Notes: generated from the letters alone by a model not told the origin. 64,000 bases of DNA from Salinibacterium sp. G-O1 (GCF_030063305.1 NZ_JASISV010000004.1:1-64000), one strand, 5' to 3'. Shown: positions 16,796-25,943, counted from the first letter of the stretch. A program made the numbers and translations.

Positions 16796-17889
16796 CCGCG
16801 CCAGAGACTCTCGTAACCCCAACTGCGACCGGACGATCCCGGTCCCTCTGGGCCCGCTACAGCTGGATCGGATGGGTGGTGGTGCTGGGGCTGGCGCTGC
16901 TGTTCCCCTACGTCGTGGATCGCCCGCGGTTCTGGCTGCCCAACATCGGTGTGCGCAGCCTGTGGCTCGGCATCATCGCCATGAGCCTTGTATTCCTGAA
17001 CAGGTATGTTGGTCTGCTCTCGCTCGCGCAGGTCACCATCGCCGGCATTTCGGCGTACGGCGTCGGCTACGTGATGGTGACGCTGGATCAGCCGTTCTTC
17101 ATCGCCATCCCCGTGGGTATCACCGCCGGCACGGTCGCGGGATTCCTCGTGGCGCTTATCGCGGCCCGCACCAAGGCCATCTACTTCCTCATGATCACGC
17201 TCGCGCTTGGCCAGGTGTTCTACTCGTACGCCTCACAGGCCATCGAAGTCACGAACGCCCGTCGAGGGCTTGCACCGATCAAGAAGCCAGACCTCGAGAT
17301 CATCAACCTCAACGACATCACGACGTTCTACTTCGCCGCGCTGCTCGCCGCGGTGATCTGCTTCCTGCTCTGCCGGTATGTCGCGGCATCCACATTCGGG
17401 ATGGCGCTGCAGGGCATCAGGGACAGCCCGGAGCGCATGGCGGCCCTCGGCTACAAGGTCAACAGGTACCGGATCGCCGCGATCACCTTCTCTGCGTTCA
17501 TCGCGTCGATCGGCGGGGTTGTGCTCGTCTTCGACCGCGCACAGATCGATCCGGATGTCGTCAGCCTCGGTTCCACCCTCGACGTGCTGGTCGTGGCGGT
17601 CATCGGCGGGATCGGCTCACTCGGTGGCGTGTTCATCGGCGCGATCATCCTGACCCTGCTCGACAACTTTGCTCAGGACTTCACAGACAGGTACATGACC
17701 CTCACCGGGATCGTGTTCATCCTCGTCCTGCTCTTCGCGCCGGCGGGCATCGCCGGCATCGGGGCGCAGGTAAAACGGGCCTTCGATCGCAGGCGGAAGA
17801 ACGCTTCCGACCCAGGCGATGACCCGCAGCAAGAACCGACGGCGACCCAGCCGACGGGTGAGGCAATCACGAAAGGAAAGCAGCAATGA
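16792..17889 (+). CDS. Branched-chain amino acid-type ABC transporter permease (LivM-like)
   Basis: A 365-residue LivM-type permease. It carries the conserved YVGLLSLAQVTIAGISAYG block (the LivM 'GxxSLGqaaf' region), the loop ALQGIRDSPERMAALGYKV and the coupling motif GGIGSLGGVFIGA. The C-terminus is a charged, disordered tail of about 35 residues. The start overlaps the previous stop (ATGA), and the same overlap links it to the binding-protein gene, so translation of the membrane components is coupled. Confidence 0.9.
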   Translation: MTAPETLVTPTATGRSRSLWARYSWIGWVVVLGLALLFPYVVDRPRFWLPNIGVRSLWLGIIAMSLVFLNRYVGLLSLAQVTIAGISAYGVGYVMVTLDQPFFIAIPVGITAGTVAGFLVALIAARTKAIYFLMITLALGQVFYSYASQAIEVTNARRGLAPIKKPDLEIINLNDITTFYFAALLAAVICFLLCRYVAASTFGMALQGIRDSPERMAALGYKVNRYRIAAITFSAFIASIGGVVLVFDRAQIDPDVVSLGSTLDVLVVAVIGGIGSLGGVFIGAIILTLLDNFAQDFTDRYMTLTGIVFILVLLFAPAGIAGIGAQVKRAFDRRRKNASDPGDDPQQEPTATQPTGEAITKGKQQ

Positions 17890-19154
17890 TGCTGAACAAC
17901 TGGAAAGGGCTGGTCCCGACGCTCGCCGTCGGAGCAGTCGTGGTCCTCGGCGTAACCGGCTGTAGCACTGGCGGCAGTGGTGGCGACGGTGGCGGCGATG
18001 CCGGCGGCGACACGATCAAGATCGGCGTGCTCGCGACCTCTGAGGGAAACCTCGCATTCGGTATGGGCGAGGCCAAGGCCGCAATCGCTGTCGCGATGGA
18101 GGCAATCGGGGGAACCGTCGACGGCGGTGAGATCGGCGGCAAGTCCATCGAGATCATCTACGCAGGCACCGACGGAACCTCGGGATCGGCGCAGACCCAG
18201 GTAAAGAAGCTCGTCGAGAACGACGACGTCGACATCGTGTTCGGCCCGGTCTCCGGTGACGAGGGTGAGGCTGTCGTGCAGTACGCACTGACGGTTCCCG
18301 AAGTGACCTTCGTCAACGGTTCAGCCAGCCCCGTCGGAATGACGCTCGAGGGCGCAGAGAACTTCTTCCGCTTCCACGGCGACTCGGCGATGTGGATGGG
18401 TGGCCTCGGCGACTACGCCTACGACGAAAAGGGTTACAAGAAGATCTACTCGATCGCCGAAGACTACTCGTTCCCCTACGACAACGCCGGAGGATTCTTC
18501 TCCGAGTTCTGCGCGGCCGGTGGCGAAGTGAACGGCAACTCATGGGTGCCCGTCGGCACCACCGACTACGCCACGATCATCGCTCAGATTCCTGCAGACA
18601 CGGACGCCGTCTATGTGGGACTCGGCGGCGCTGACGCTGCGTCGTTCCTGTCGCAGGCCGTCACCAACGGCGTAGACCTTCCGCTCGTCGGCGGGTCAAT
18701 CGCGGTAGACACGACCGCCCTCTCCGGTGACGCGAACATCGCGTCTGCTGCTGTCGGCACCATCACGGGTGGACCGGTGCCCGGTGCCGGGTACGACAAC
18801 CCGGAGTGGCAGCCGTTCGTGGATGCGTACGTCACGCAGCCCGATGCCTTCCCGAGCCCGAGCATCTTCTCCATCCTCTACTACAACTCGTTCCAGTCGC
18901 TGGTTCTCGGGTTGCAGGAGGTCGATGGCGACCTGAGCGACGGCCACGCCGGTCTGCGCGATGCTCTCGGCAGCCTCGACTGGAACTCGCCCACCGGGCA
19001 GATCTCGATGGACGAGAACCGCCAGGCGATCGTCGACAACTTCCTGATCGAAGTTCTTGACGAGGGGGGCACGCTGGTTCAGAAGAACATCAGCGAGGCA
19101 TCCGGCGTCACGCAGGGCACCACGGTCTACGACCGTTTCGAGGGTTGCCCGTAA
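17886..19154 (+). CDS. Substrate-binding lipoprotein of the HAAT-type importer
   Basis: A 422-residue lipoprotein: signal sequence, lipobox VTGC at residues 25-28 with Cys28 as the lipidation site, a Gly/Asp-rich linker, then a periplasmic-binding-protein type 1 (Peripla_BP_6) fold starting TIKIGVLATSEGNLAFGMGEAKAA. LivJ/LivK relatives bind amino acids; this one has a conserved-looking FGPVSGDEGEAV hinge but I cannot read the ligand from sequence. The neighbouring catabolic enzymes suggest a carbohydrate-derived or cyclic acid rather than leucine. A stem-loop follows the gene. Confidence 0.9.
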   Translation: MMLNNWKGLVPTLAVGAVVVLGVTGCSTGGSGGDGGGDAGGDTIKIGVLATSEGNLAFGMGEAKAAIAVAMEAIGGTVDGGEIGGKSIEIIYAGTDGTSGSAQTQVKKLVENDDVDIVFGPVSGDEGEAVVQYALTVPEVTFVNGSASPVGMTLEGAENFFRFHGDSAMWMGGLGDYAYDEKGYKKIYSIAEDYSFPYDNAGGFFSEFCAAGGEVNGNSWVPVGTTDYATIIAQIPADTDAVYVGLGGADAASFLSQAVTNGVDLPLVGGSIAVDTTALSGDANIASAAVGTITGGPVPGAGYDNPEWQPFVDAYVTQPDAFPSPSIFSILYYNSFQSLVLGLQEVDGDLSDGHAGLRDALGSLDWNSPTGQISMDENRQAIVDNFLIEVLDEGGTLVQKNISEASGVTQGTTVYDRFEGCP

Positions 19155-19165
19155 ACAGCAGTACC

Positions 19166-19193
19166 GGGCCGGCGTACGCGAGTGCGCCGGCCC
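19166..19193 (+). terminator. Intra-operon stem-loop after the binding-protein gene
   Basis: The perfect 9-bp arms GGGCCGGCG and CGCCGGCCC flank a 10-nt loop in the 64-nt gap between the binding-protein and ATPase genes. Such hairpins often shield the 3' end of binding-protein mRNA or attenuate read-through, giving more binding protein than ATPase. No U-tract, so I read it as partial. Confidence 0.65.
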
Positions 19194-19218
19194 ACCCATT
19201 CTTCTGAAAGGACCGATC

Positions 19219-19977
19219 ATGGCCGACCCCGCCCTCGTGGTGCGTGACGTGTCGAAGAGCTTCGGCGGCGTCAAGGCGATCCGCGACGTGAGTCTCGAAA
19301 TCGCCGCCGGTGAGCGCATCAGCGTCATCGGCACCAATGGTGCAGGCAAGTCGACCCTGTTCAACGCAATCGCCGGTGTGTTTCCCCCGACGACGGGTTC
19401 CATCCATCTGTTCGGTGAGGATGTCACTAGACTTCCCACGGCTACCCGCGCCCAGCGCGGACTCGCCAGAACGTTCCAGACGTCCCGACTCTTCGAGCAG
19501 CTCAGTGCCGCAGACAACGTCTTCATCGCCCTCGGCGGCAACGAGTTCCGCGGAGGGCTGCTGCGACCGGCTCGCTCGAACCCCAAGCGCTGGGAACGGG
19601 TCGAGCGACTGCTCGAACGTGTCGGCCTCCCCGGCCGGGGTGAGCAGCTCGTCGCTGACCTCTCGCACGGCGAGCAGCGGCAGCTCGAACTGGCCATGGC
19701 GCTGGCGCTGCAGCCGAAATTGCTGATGCTCGACGAACCCGCGGCGGGCTTCTCCCCGGCCGAGCGGGGCCACCTCATCACACTCCTGCGCGAGCTCCCG
19801 CAGGAGATCACGCTGCTGCTCATCGAGCACGACATGGACATCGCGCTGGCCGTGGCATCCAGAGTCGTCGTCATGCACGACGGCGAGAAGATTCTCGAGG
19901 GCACGCCAGCAGAGATTCGCAACAGCGCGCGCGTTCGCGAGATCTATCTGGGAGGTTCCATTGACCACGCAGCCTGA
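19219..19977 (+). CDS. ABC transporter ATP-binding protein (LivG-like)
   Basis: A 252-residue ATPase: Walker A GTNGAGKST, a LivG-type Q-loop GLARTFQTSRLFEQLSA, signature LSHGEQRQLELAMAL (variant of LSGGQ), Walker B LLMLDEPAAGFSP and H-loop LLIEHDMD. It energises the HAAT-type importer together with the following LivF-like protein. The start MADPALVVRD has GAAAGGA upstream; in-frame codons further upstream overlap the preceding gene and are rejected. Its end overlaps the next gene by 17 nt. Confidence 0.92.
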   Translation: MADPALVVRDVSKSFGGVKAIRDVSLEIAAGERISVIGTNGAGKSTLFNAIAGVFPPTTGSIHLFGEDVTRLPTATRAQRGLARTFQTSRLFEQLSAADNVFIALGGNEFRGGLLRPARSNPKRWERVERLLERVGLPGRGEQLVADLSHGEQRQLELAMALALQPKLLMLDEPAAGFSPAERGHLITLLRELPQEITLLLIEHDMDIALAVASRVVVMHDGEKILEGTPAEIRNSARVREIYLGGSIDHAA

Positions 19978-20680
19978 CGCCACCCACGAATTTCGGGTCA
20001 CCGACCTCAACGTTTACTACGGGCGCGTGCACGTGCTGCAGGACGTCTCGTTCTCCATGGGCACCGAGCCCCTCGGGGTCATCGGCCGCAACGGCATGGG
20101 AAAGACCACACTCGTGAAGGCGATCGCCGGGTTTGTTCCGGCTCGCAGCGGCTCGATCGAGTTCGAGGGCAAGGATGTTGCGGGCAAGCAGCCGTACCAA
20201 ATCAATCACGCCGGCATCGCCTACGTGCCCCAGGGCCGCCGCATCTTCCCGTCGTTGAGTGTGCACGAGCACCTGACCATGGTCGGCGCGAAGAAGAGCG
20301 CCCGGTGGAACGTTCCGGCGATCTACGACCTCTTTCCCCGTCTGGCCGAACGCCGCAAGAACAGCGGAGCTGCCCTGTCGGGTGGAGAACAGCAGATGCT
20401 CGCCATCGGACGGGCGCTTCTCTCCAATCCGCGACTAGTCGTGATGGACGAACCCAGCGAAGGTCTCGCCCCCGCGGTCGTCGATCATCTCGCCGAGGTG
20501 CTTCGCGGCGTGGTGCGGGAAGGCCAGGCCGTGCTGCTAATCGAGCAGAACCTGCGCTTCGCCACGGAGTTGTGCGACCGTATCCTCGTCATGGTCAACG
20601 GGCGGATCGCCGCAGACATGGCGGCCTCCGAGATCGCCAACAACCCCGAGGTGCAGAACAAGTACCTCGGTGTCGTTTAG
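19961..20680 (+). CDS. ABC transporter ATP-binding protein (LivF-like)
   Basis: A 239-residue ATPase with Walker A GRNGMGKTT (the LivF variant with Met), the LivF Q-loop segment GIAYVPQGRRIFPSLSV, signature ALSGGEQQMLAIGRAL, Walker B LVVMDEPSEGLAP and H-loop LLIEQNLR, in which the usual His is Gln as typical for LivF. The start is TTG, chosen because GGAGG lies 5 nt upstream within the end of the LivG-like gene. It pairs with the LivG-like subunit. Confidence 0.92.
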   Translation: MTTQPDATHEFRVTDLNVYYGRVHVLQDVSFSMGTEPLGVIGRNGMGKTTLVKAIAGFVPARSGSIEFEGKDVAGKQPYQINHAGIAYVPQGRRIFPSLSVHEHLTMVGAKKSARWNVPAIYDLFPRLAERRKNSGAALSGGEQQMLAIGRALLSNPRLVVMDEPSEGLAPAVVDHLAEVLRGVVREGQAVLLIEQNLRFATELCDRILVMVNGRIAADMAASEIANNPEVQNKYLGVV

Positions 20681-20689
20681 CCTGACAGC

Positions 20690-21400
20690 ATGACCTCACC
20701 CTTCGACCTGACGGGTCGCACCGCCGTGGTGACTGGCGCTTCGCGGGGCATCGGTGCGGGGATCGCGACCGCGCTCGCCGAGGCGGGTGCCGACGTCGTG
20801 CGTGTGGCGCGCTCGGGTGCGGACATCTCCGCCGACCTCGCCACGGCCGATGGTGCACTCGACCTGGTGGCACAGCTGGATGCGCTCGGGCGCCCCATCG
20901 ACATCCTCATCAACAACGCCGGAATCGCCGAACGCAATCCTGCCGAGCACCACACGATTCAGCAGTGGGACGTCACGCTTGCCGTCGACCTCACCGCCCC
21001 GTTCCTGCTCGCCCGCGAGCTGGGCGGTCGGATGCTCGAGCGCGGTTCCGGCAAGATCATCTTTCTCGGGTCGATGATGACCTGGCAGGGTGGCAGGAAT
21101 GTGGTCAGCTACGCCGCGGCCAAGTCGGGCGTCGCCGGCGTTGTGCATGCCCTCGCCAACGAGTGGGCGGATCGCGGGGTCAACGTCAACGCGCTCGCCC
21201 CTGGCTATATCGAGACCGACCTGACATCAGGCGCGCACACCGACCCGGAGCGCCGGGAGACGTTTCGTCAGCGGATTCCCGCGGGCCGCTGGGGAACTCC
21301 CGCCGATCTCGGAGGTGCGGCGGTGTTTCTGTCTTCCGCGGCATCCGACTATGTGCACGGCGTCGTGCTGCCCGTCGATGGCGGTTGGCTGGTTCGCTAG
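20690..21400 (+). CDS. Short-chain dehydrogenase/reductase (classical SDR)
   Basis: A 236-residue classical SDR: cofactor motif TGASRGIG, structural NNAG (INNAGIAE), catalytic Ser in LGSMMTW and YAAAK active site (Tyr, Lys), and the C-terminal VHGVVLPVDGGW. The best general match is 2-deoxy-D-gluconate or other sugar-acid 3-dehydrogenases (KduD-like), but that is inference. It lies 9 nt after the LivF-like gene and closes the importer operon, so it probably performs an early oxidation of the imported compound. Confidence 0.85.
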   Translation: MTSPFDLTGRTAVVTGASRGIGAGIATALAEAGADVVRVARSGADISADLATADGALDLVAQLDALGRPIDILINNAGIAERNPAEHHTIQQWDVTLAVDLTAPFLLARELGGRMLERGSGKIIFLGSMMTWQGGRNVVSYAAAKSGVAGVVHALANEWADRGVNVNALAPGYIETDLTSGAHTDPERRETFRQRIPAGRWGTPADLGGAAVFLSSAASDYVHGVVLPVDGGWLVR

Positions 21401-21431
21401 ACGCTGCCGCAGGGTGCTGAGAGGTGAACCA

Positions 21432-21459
21432 GCGCGGCGCCCCACCACGAGCGCCGCGC
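21432..21459. terminator. Bidirectional stem-loop between convergent SDR and alpha-hydroxyacid oxidase genes
   Basis: The perfect 9-bp GC-rich arms GCGCGGCGC and GCGCCGCGC flank a 10-nt loop. It sits in the 68-bp gap between two convergent stops, the expected place for a shared terminator. There is no U-tract. Confidence 0.7.
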
Positions 21460-21468
21460 CGGTAGTCG

Positions 21469-22785
21469 TTAGCCCTTTGCGGGAGCCTTGCGCGCGGCGG
21501 GCTTGCGCACGGTCGGGCGGGCGGATGCCACGGCATCCGCCGCGGCCGAATGCACAGCACGCGGCGCCAGGCGCTGCAGCTGCGTGACGTGCTTCGGGGC
21601 GAGTTCTTCGATGCTCGCGACCTCAAGCAGTTTCATCGTGCGCACAACCTGGTCAGACAGGATCTCGATCGTGCGGTCGACACCGGCACGCCCACCCGCC
21701 ATCAGCCCGTACAGGTAGGCGCGGCCGATGAGGGTGAACTTCGCGCCCAGAGCAATGGATGCCACGACATCCGCGCCGTTCATGATGCCGGTGTCGACCA
21801 TGACCTCGGTGTCGTTGCCGACCTCGCGCACGACCTCCGGCAGCAGGTGGAACGGGATGGGGGCGCGGTCGAGCTGGCGCCCGCCGTGGTTGGACAGCAG
21901 GATGCCGTCCACGCCCAGATCGGCAAGGCGCTTGGAGTCCTCGAGGTTCTGAACGCCCTTGATGACGAGCTTGCCCGGCCACATGGCGCGGATGATCTCG
22001 AGGTCCTCAAAGTCGATCGACGGGTCCATCGCCGAGTCCAGCAGCTCGCCCACGGTGCCGCCCGTGTTCGAGAGCGACGCGAATTCGAGCGGGGGAGTGG
22101 TGAGGAAGTCGATCCACCACCACGGTCGCGGGATCGCGTTGACGATCGTGCCGAGGGTGAGCTGTGGAGGGATGGAGAAACCGTTGCGCTTGTCGCGCAG
22201 TCTCGCGCCGGCGACGGGGGTGTCGACGGTGAACATGAGGGTGTCGAAGCCTGCCGCGGCTGCCCGCTCGACGAGACCGTACGAGATTTCTCGCTGCCGC
22301 ATCACGTACAGCTGGAACCAGTTGCGACCGTTCGGGTTCGCCGCTTTCACGTCTTCGATGGTCGATGTGCCCAGGGTTGAGAGCGTAAAGGGGATGCCAG
22401 CAGCTGCGGCCGCGCCGGCCCCGGCGATCTCGCCCTCGGTCTGCATGAGGCGCGTGAATCCGGTCGGGGCGATCCCGAACGGCATCGCGGACGTGCCGCC
22501 GAGCACCTGAGTGGTGGTATCCAGTTTTGACACGTCGCGCAGGATCGAGGGGTGGAACTCGATGTCCTCGAACGCCTGACGCGCGCGGGAGAGGGAGAGT
22601 TCACCCTCGGCGGATCCATCCGTGTAGTCGAAGGCGGCCTTGGGGGTGCGACGCTTCGCGATGTCCCGCAGCTCGTAGATCGTGAGCGCAGACTGGAGCC
22701 TGCGCTTCTTGCCGTCGAGCTCCGGTCCCTTGAACTTCATGAGCTTTGCGAGCTCTACGGGGTTGGGAAACTGTCGCTTTACCAT
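21469..22785 (-). CDS. FMN-dependent alpha-hydroxy-acid oxidase/dehydrogenase (LldD-like)
   Basis: A 438-residue member of the L-lactate dehydrogenase/glycolate oxidase family. The signature [14 protein letters not shown] near residue 290 contains the catalytic His and Arg, [18 protein letters not shown] provides FMN-phosphate contacts, and [19 protein letters not shown] is the final FMN loop. It turns L-2-hydroxy acids such as lactate into 2-keto acids. About 35 residues at the C-terminus form an Ala/Lys/Arg-rich tail that is not part of the fold. The start MVKRQFPNP overlaps the upstream GntR gene by 7 nt. L-lactate made by the nearby rhamnose pathway is an attractive substrate; this is inference. 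Confidence 0.85.
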   Translation of the reverse strand: MVKRQFPNPVELAKLMKFKGPELDGKKRRLQSALTIYELRDIAKRRTPKAAFDYTDGSAEGELSLSRARQAFEDIEFHPSILRDVSKLDTTTQVLGGTSAMPFGIAPTGFTRLMQTEGEIAGAGAAAAAGIPFTLSTLGTSTIEDVKAANPNGRNWFQLYVMRQREISYGLVERAAAAGFDTLMFTVDTPVAGARLRDKRNGFSIPPQLTLGTIVNAIPRPWWWIDFLTTPPLEFASLSNTGGTVGELLDSAMDPSIDFEDLEIIRAMWPGKLVIKGVQNLEDSKRLADLGVDGILLSNHGGRQLDRAPIPFHLLPEVVREVGNDTEVMVDTGIMNGADVVASIALGAKFTLIGRAYLYGLMAGGRAGVDRTIEILSDQVVRTMKLLEVASIEELAPKHVTQLQRLAPRAVHSAAADAVASARPTVRKPAARKAPAKG

Positions 22786-23417
22786 TGCTGGTCCTCTCCA
22801 TGGGTAAGCAGTCGATCGCGGGCGCCATGGATGTGCTCGCGCATGAGGGTGGAGGCGCCTTCGGCATCTCCCGCGCCGATCGCGTCGAGGATCGCCTCGT
22901 GCTGGCCGCAAATGTCGTTGGCGCTGATCAGGTGGGCAGACTGCACCTGACCGATGCACAGCTCGATCTCGCCCATCAGCAGGTCGTGCATTTTGGACAG
23001 TCGAAGACTGGGCTGGCTGGCGACGATGGCCCTGTGAAACGCGATGTCGTGCCTGGCGAAATCCGGGTCGGTGCGAAGCGCACTGTTCGCGGCTACCGCA
23101 GCAGGGGGCACGGTGGCGCTGGAGGCGAGGGCAGCTGCCGCCTCGGCTTCGACGATCGCGCGGTTATAGAAGAGGTCGACGATGTCGTCGCGGCTCAACA
23201 GCGGCACACGCGCGGCGTGGTGCGGCTCCCGCCGCAGCAGTCCATCCGCGACGAGCCTTTCGATTGCCAGCCGGGCGGTGGGCCTGGCGACGGCAAACCG
23301 TTCGGCGACGGCGGATTCCGTGAGGGTCGAGCCCGGCGCATCCTGCTGGGTGATGATGCTGGCGCGGAGCTCGTCGTAGATGGCCCCGGGAAGCACGGTG
23401 TTGTCGATCGACATCAT
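22779..23417 (-). CDS. GntR-family (FCD) regulator of the LldD-like gene
   Basis: A 212-residue FadR-subfamily regulator: N-terminal winged helix ([20 protein letters not shown] recognition region) and an FCD domain with [15 protein letters not shown] and distal His residues ([12 protein letters not shown]) that usually coordinate a metal. It is the first gene of a two-gene operon with the alpha-hydroxyacid oxidase, as in LldR-lldD pairs. A double FadR-type operator lies 30 bp upstream of its start in the region shared with the divergent Gfo/Idh gene. Ligand is probably the hydroxy acid. Confidence 0.88.
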   Translation of the reverse strand: MMSIDNTVLPGAIYDELRASIITQQDAPGSTLTESAVAERFAVARPTARLAIERLVADGLLRREPHHAARVPLLSRDDIVDLFYNRAIVEAEAAAALASSATVPPAAVAANSALRTDPDFARHDIAFHRAIVASQPSLRLSKMHDLLMGEIELCIGQVQSAHLISANDICGQHEAILDAIGAGDAEGASTLMREHIHGARDRLLTHGEDQQW

Positions 23418-23446
23418 GCTCCCGCTTCATTGTGGATCCCGACTGG

Positions 23447-23481
23447 AATTGTCTAACAATCTAATGGATTGTTAGACAATT
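23447..23481. promoter_or_regulatory. Double FadR-type operator, nested palindrome
   Basis: The 15-bp arms AATTGTCTAACAATC and GATTGTTAGACAATT are perfect inverted repeats around TAATG. Each arm is itself a dyad, ATTGT-N3-ACAAT, matching the GntR/FCD operator pattern. Two regulator dimers could therefore sit side by side between the divergent gntR-lldD and Gfo/Idh transcription units. Confidence 0.85.
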
Positions 23482-23546
23482 ACGCAAGGGTGGGGCGCCG
23501 ATAAACTTCTGCGGTGTGCACTGTGGCGCCGAAATAGGAGAAGGTA

Positions 23547-24539
23547 ATGACTCGACGACTGGCATGGGGAATTCTGGGCACGGGCCTGATCGCGGGCATG
23601 CAGACCCAGGATCTGCTCGAACACGGTTTTCACGTCGCGGCGGTGGGGTCACGCACCGCCGGGTCGGCGGATCAGTTCGCAACGAAATATGGCATTCAGG
23701 ATGCCCACGGCAGCTACGAGGACCTCGTCGCCAACCCCGCCGTTGACGCCATCTACGTCGCCAGCCCGCACCCGTTCCACGAGGAGCACGCTCTGCTCGC
23801 CCTCAATGCGGGCAAGCACGTTCTCGTCGAGAAGCCGTTCACGATGAATGCCGCTCAGGCCGAGACGGTGGTCGCCCGGGCTAACGAGTCAGGGCTCGTG
23901 GTGCTCGAGGCGATGTGGACCCGCTACCTGCCTCACATGGTTCGCATCCGCGAGCTGGTGCGCAGCGGGGCAATCGGGACCGTGCGAAGCGTGATCGCCG
24001 ATCACAACCAGGATCTGCCGCGCGACCCGCTGCACCGAATCAACAACCCGGATCTGGGCGGCGGCGCCCTGCTCGACCTCGGCATCTACCCCGTCTCATT
24101 CGCCTGCGACATTCTCGGAGAGCCAACGGGCGTCTCCGCCGTGGCGACCATGACGGCCACCGGCGTCGATCGCCAGACCTCCATGATCCTGAGCTACGGC
24201 GAGGATGCACAAGCCGTTCTTCAGACGACCCTCGACCTGAACGGCCCGACGCGCGCGGTCATTGTCGGCAGCGAGGGTCGGATCGAGATCGACGAGGTCT
24301 GGTACAACCCGACCACCTTTACGCGCTTCGACGGCGCAGGTGCGGTCGTCGAAAAGTTCGACGCCACGGTGACCGGTCGCGGCATGCAGTTCCAGGCCGC
24401 GGAACTCGAGCGGTTGGTCACGGCGGGTGAACTCGCAAACGACATCCTGCCGCCGAGCGAGACCGTGCAGATCATGCGCACCCTCGACGAGGTGCGCCGC
24501 CAGATCGGCCTGACCTACCCGATGCTCGACGAGGGCTAG
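23547..24539 (+). CDS. Gfo/Idh/MocA family dehydrogenase
   Basis: A 330-residue NAD(P)-dependent oxidoreductase. Rossmann motif GILGTGLIAG, EKP motif HVLVEKPFTM, and the signature DLGIYPVSFACDILGEP of the trans-1,2-dihydrobenzene-1,2-diol dehydrogenase/D-xylose dehydrogenase branch, where the conserved Tyr (LGIYP) and Lys act in catalysis. AGGAGAAGG precedes the ATG. It is divergent from gntR-lldD and shares its operator. Its stop overlaps the convergent rhaB stop within the tetranucleotide CTAG. The substrate is probably a sugar. Confidence 0.86.
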   Translation: MTRRLAWGILGTGLIAGMQTQDLLEHGFHVAAVGSRTAGSADQFATKYGIQDAHGSYEDLVANPAVDAIYVASPHPFHEEHALLALNAGKHVLVEKPFTMNAAQAETVVARANESGLVVLEAMWTRYLPHMVRIRELVRSGAIGTVRSVIADHNQDLPRDPLHRINNPDLGGGALLDLGIYPVSFACDILGEPTGVSAVATMTATGVDRQTSMILSYGEDAQAVLQTTLDLNGPTRAVIVGSEGRIEIDEVWYNPTTFTRFDGAGAVVEKFDATVTGRGMQFQAAELERLVTAGELANDILPPSETVQIMRTLDEVRRQIGLTYPMLDEG

Positions 24540-25921
24540 CGCGGGAGATACCTCGTCGGCGAGAACGCGTTCGCAACGAGTGCCCGCAGGGATTCGAGCG
24601 AGTCCGAGTCGAGGCCCTGCGCGCGTGCCTGAATGAGCACATTGCCGATGGCCGTGGCCTCGACGGGACCGGCGAGCACAGGCATCCCGCTGCGGTCGGC
24701 GACGAGTTGACACAGCAACTCGTTCTGAGAACCGCCGCCGACGATGTGGATGACGCTGACCGACTTGCCCGACAGCTCCGACGCCGCACGTACCGCGTTC
24801 ACGAACGCTGCGCTGAGGCTCTCGATGATGCTGCGCACGAACTCCGCGCGGGATTGGGGCGGCCGAAGCCCGTGCTCGACGCACCAGCGCGCGATACGGG
24901 CAGGCATGTCGCCCGGCGCCAGAAAGCCGGGGTCATCAGCGTCGAAGACGGAGACCGCGCTGGAGAGGGCGGATGCCGCGGCCAGCAGGTCGACGAGCTG
25001 CAGGGCCGGGTCATCCTTTTGCCATTCGCGGACGCATTCGCTCAAGAGCCAGAGCCCCATCACGTTGTGCAGGTACCGGACGCGGCCATCGACGCCGCCC
25101 TCGTTGGTGAAGTTGGCGGCACGGGAGGCCTCCGTCAGCACCGGCGCATCCAGCTCGACGCCGACCAGGCCCCAGGTTCCGCAGGAGATGTAGGCGAAGT
25201 CGGGTTCCGTCGCTGGCACGGCGACGACCGCCGAGGCGGTGTCGTGTGAGCCGATCGCGGTGACGATGCCCGGCAGGTTCAGCTCCGGTCTCGGTGTGCC
25301 CACGGTGGTTCCGGGGGTGATCAGCTCGGGGAAGATGCGCCTCGGCAGGCCGAGCCGCTCGATGAGCGTGTCATCCCAGCGTCCTGTAGCGATGTCGAGC
25401 AGCCCGGTCGTTGACGCATTCGTCTGTTCCGCAGCCTCGCGACCGGTGAGCCAGAAGTTGATAAGGTCTGGCACCAGAAGGAAGGAGTCGGCCTCGGGGA
25501 GATTGCGCTCGGCCGAGAGCTGGTACAGCGTGTTGAAGGGCAAAAACTGCAGGCCGTTCGCGGCGTACAGCTCGTCCGGTGGCACGAGTTCGTGCACGCG
25601 GGTGATCGCGGGCTCGGTTCGAGCGTCGCGATAGTGGAACGGGGCGGCGAGCATCCGGCCGTCCTTGATCAGCGCGTAGTCGACGGCCCAGGAGTCGACG
25701 CCGATGCTGCACATCTCCGAATCGTCGCGAGCCGCCGTAGCAAGCCCTTTCAGCACGCTCGAGTACAGCGTGTCGATGTCCCAGTGCAGGCCGTCGTCGC
25801 GCTGAACCGGGCCGTTGGGGAAGCGCGCAACGGGCCGCACGCTCAGCTCGTTGTGGCCGACGTGACCGAGCATAACCCTGCCGCTGGTCGCGCCGAGGTC
25901 GACGGCGGCGACCGAGATCAC
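24536..25921 (-). CDS. rhaB: Rhamnulokinase
   Basis: A 461-residue FGGY-family kinase that phosphorylates L-rhamnulose at C1. N-terminal ATP-site strand VAAVDLGATSGRVML, the RhaB-type WDIDTLYSSVLKGL and SIGVDSWAVDYAL blocks, ASTTGLLD, GSHDTASAV with the catalytic Asp, and the C-terminal HIVGGGSQNELLCQ adenosine loop. The start is a GTG at VISVAAVDL; the longer frame would run through the intergenic inverted repeat and is rejected. It is the last gene of the minus-strand rhamnose operon, separated from the aldolase by 139 bp containing that inverted repeat. Confidence 0.92.
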   Translation of the reverse strand: MISVAAVDLGATSGRVMLGHVGHNELSVRPVARFPNGPVQRDDGLHWDIDTLYSSVLKGLATAARDDSEMCSIGVDSWAVDYALIKDGRMLAAPFHYRDARTEPAITRVHELVPPDELYAANGLQFLPFNTLYQLSAERNLPEADSFLLVPDLINFWLTGREAAEQTNASTTGLLDIATGRWDDTLIERLGLPRRIFPELITPGTTVGTPRPELNLPGIVTAIGSHDTASAVVAVPATEPDFAYISCGTWGLVGVELDAPVLTEASRAANFTNEGGVDGRVRYLHNVMGLWLLSECVREWQKDDPALQLVDLLAAASALSSAVSVFDADDPGFLAPGDMPARIARWCVEHGLRPPQSRAEFVRSIIESLSAAFVNAVRAASELSGKSVSVIHIVGGGSQNELLCQLVADRSGMPVLAGPVEATAIGNVLIQARAQGLDSDSLESLRALVANAFSPTRYLPR

Positions 25922-25943
25922 CGCAGCCCCCCGCCCACTCCAT

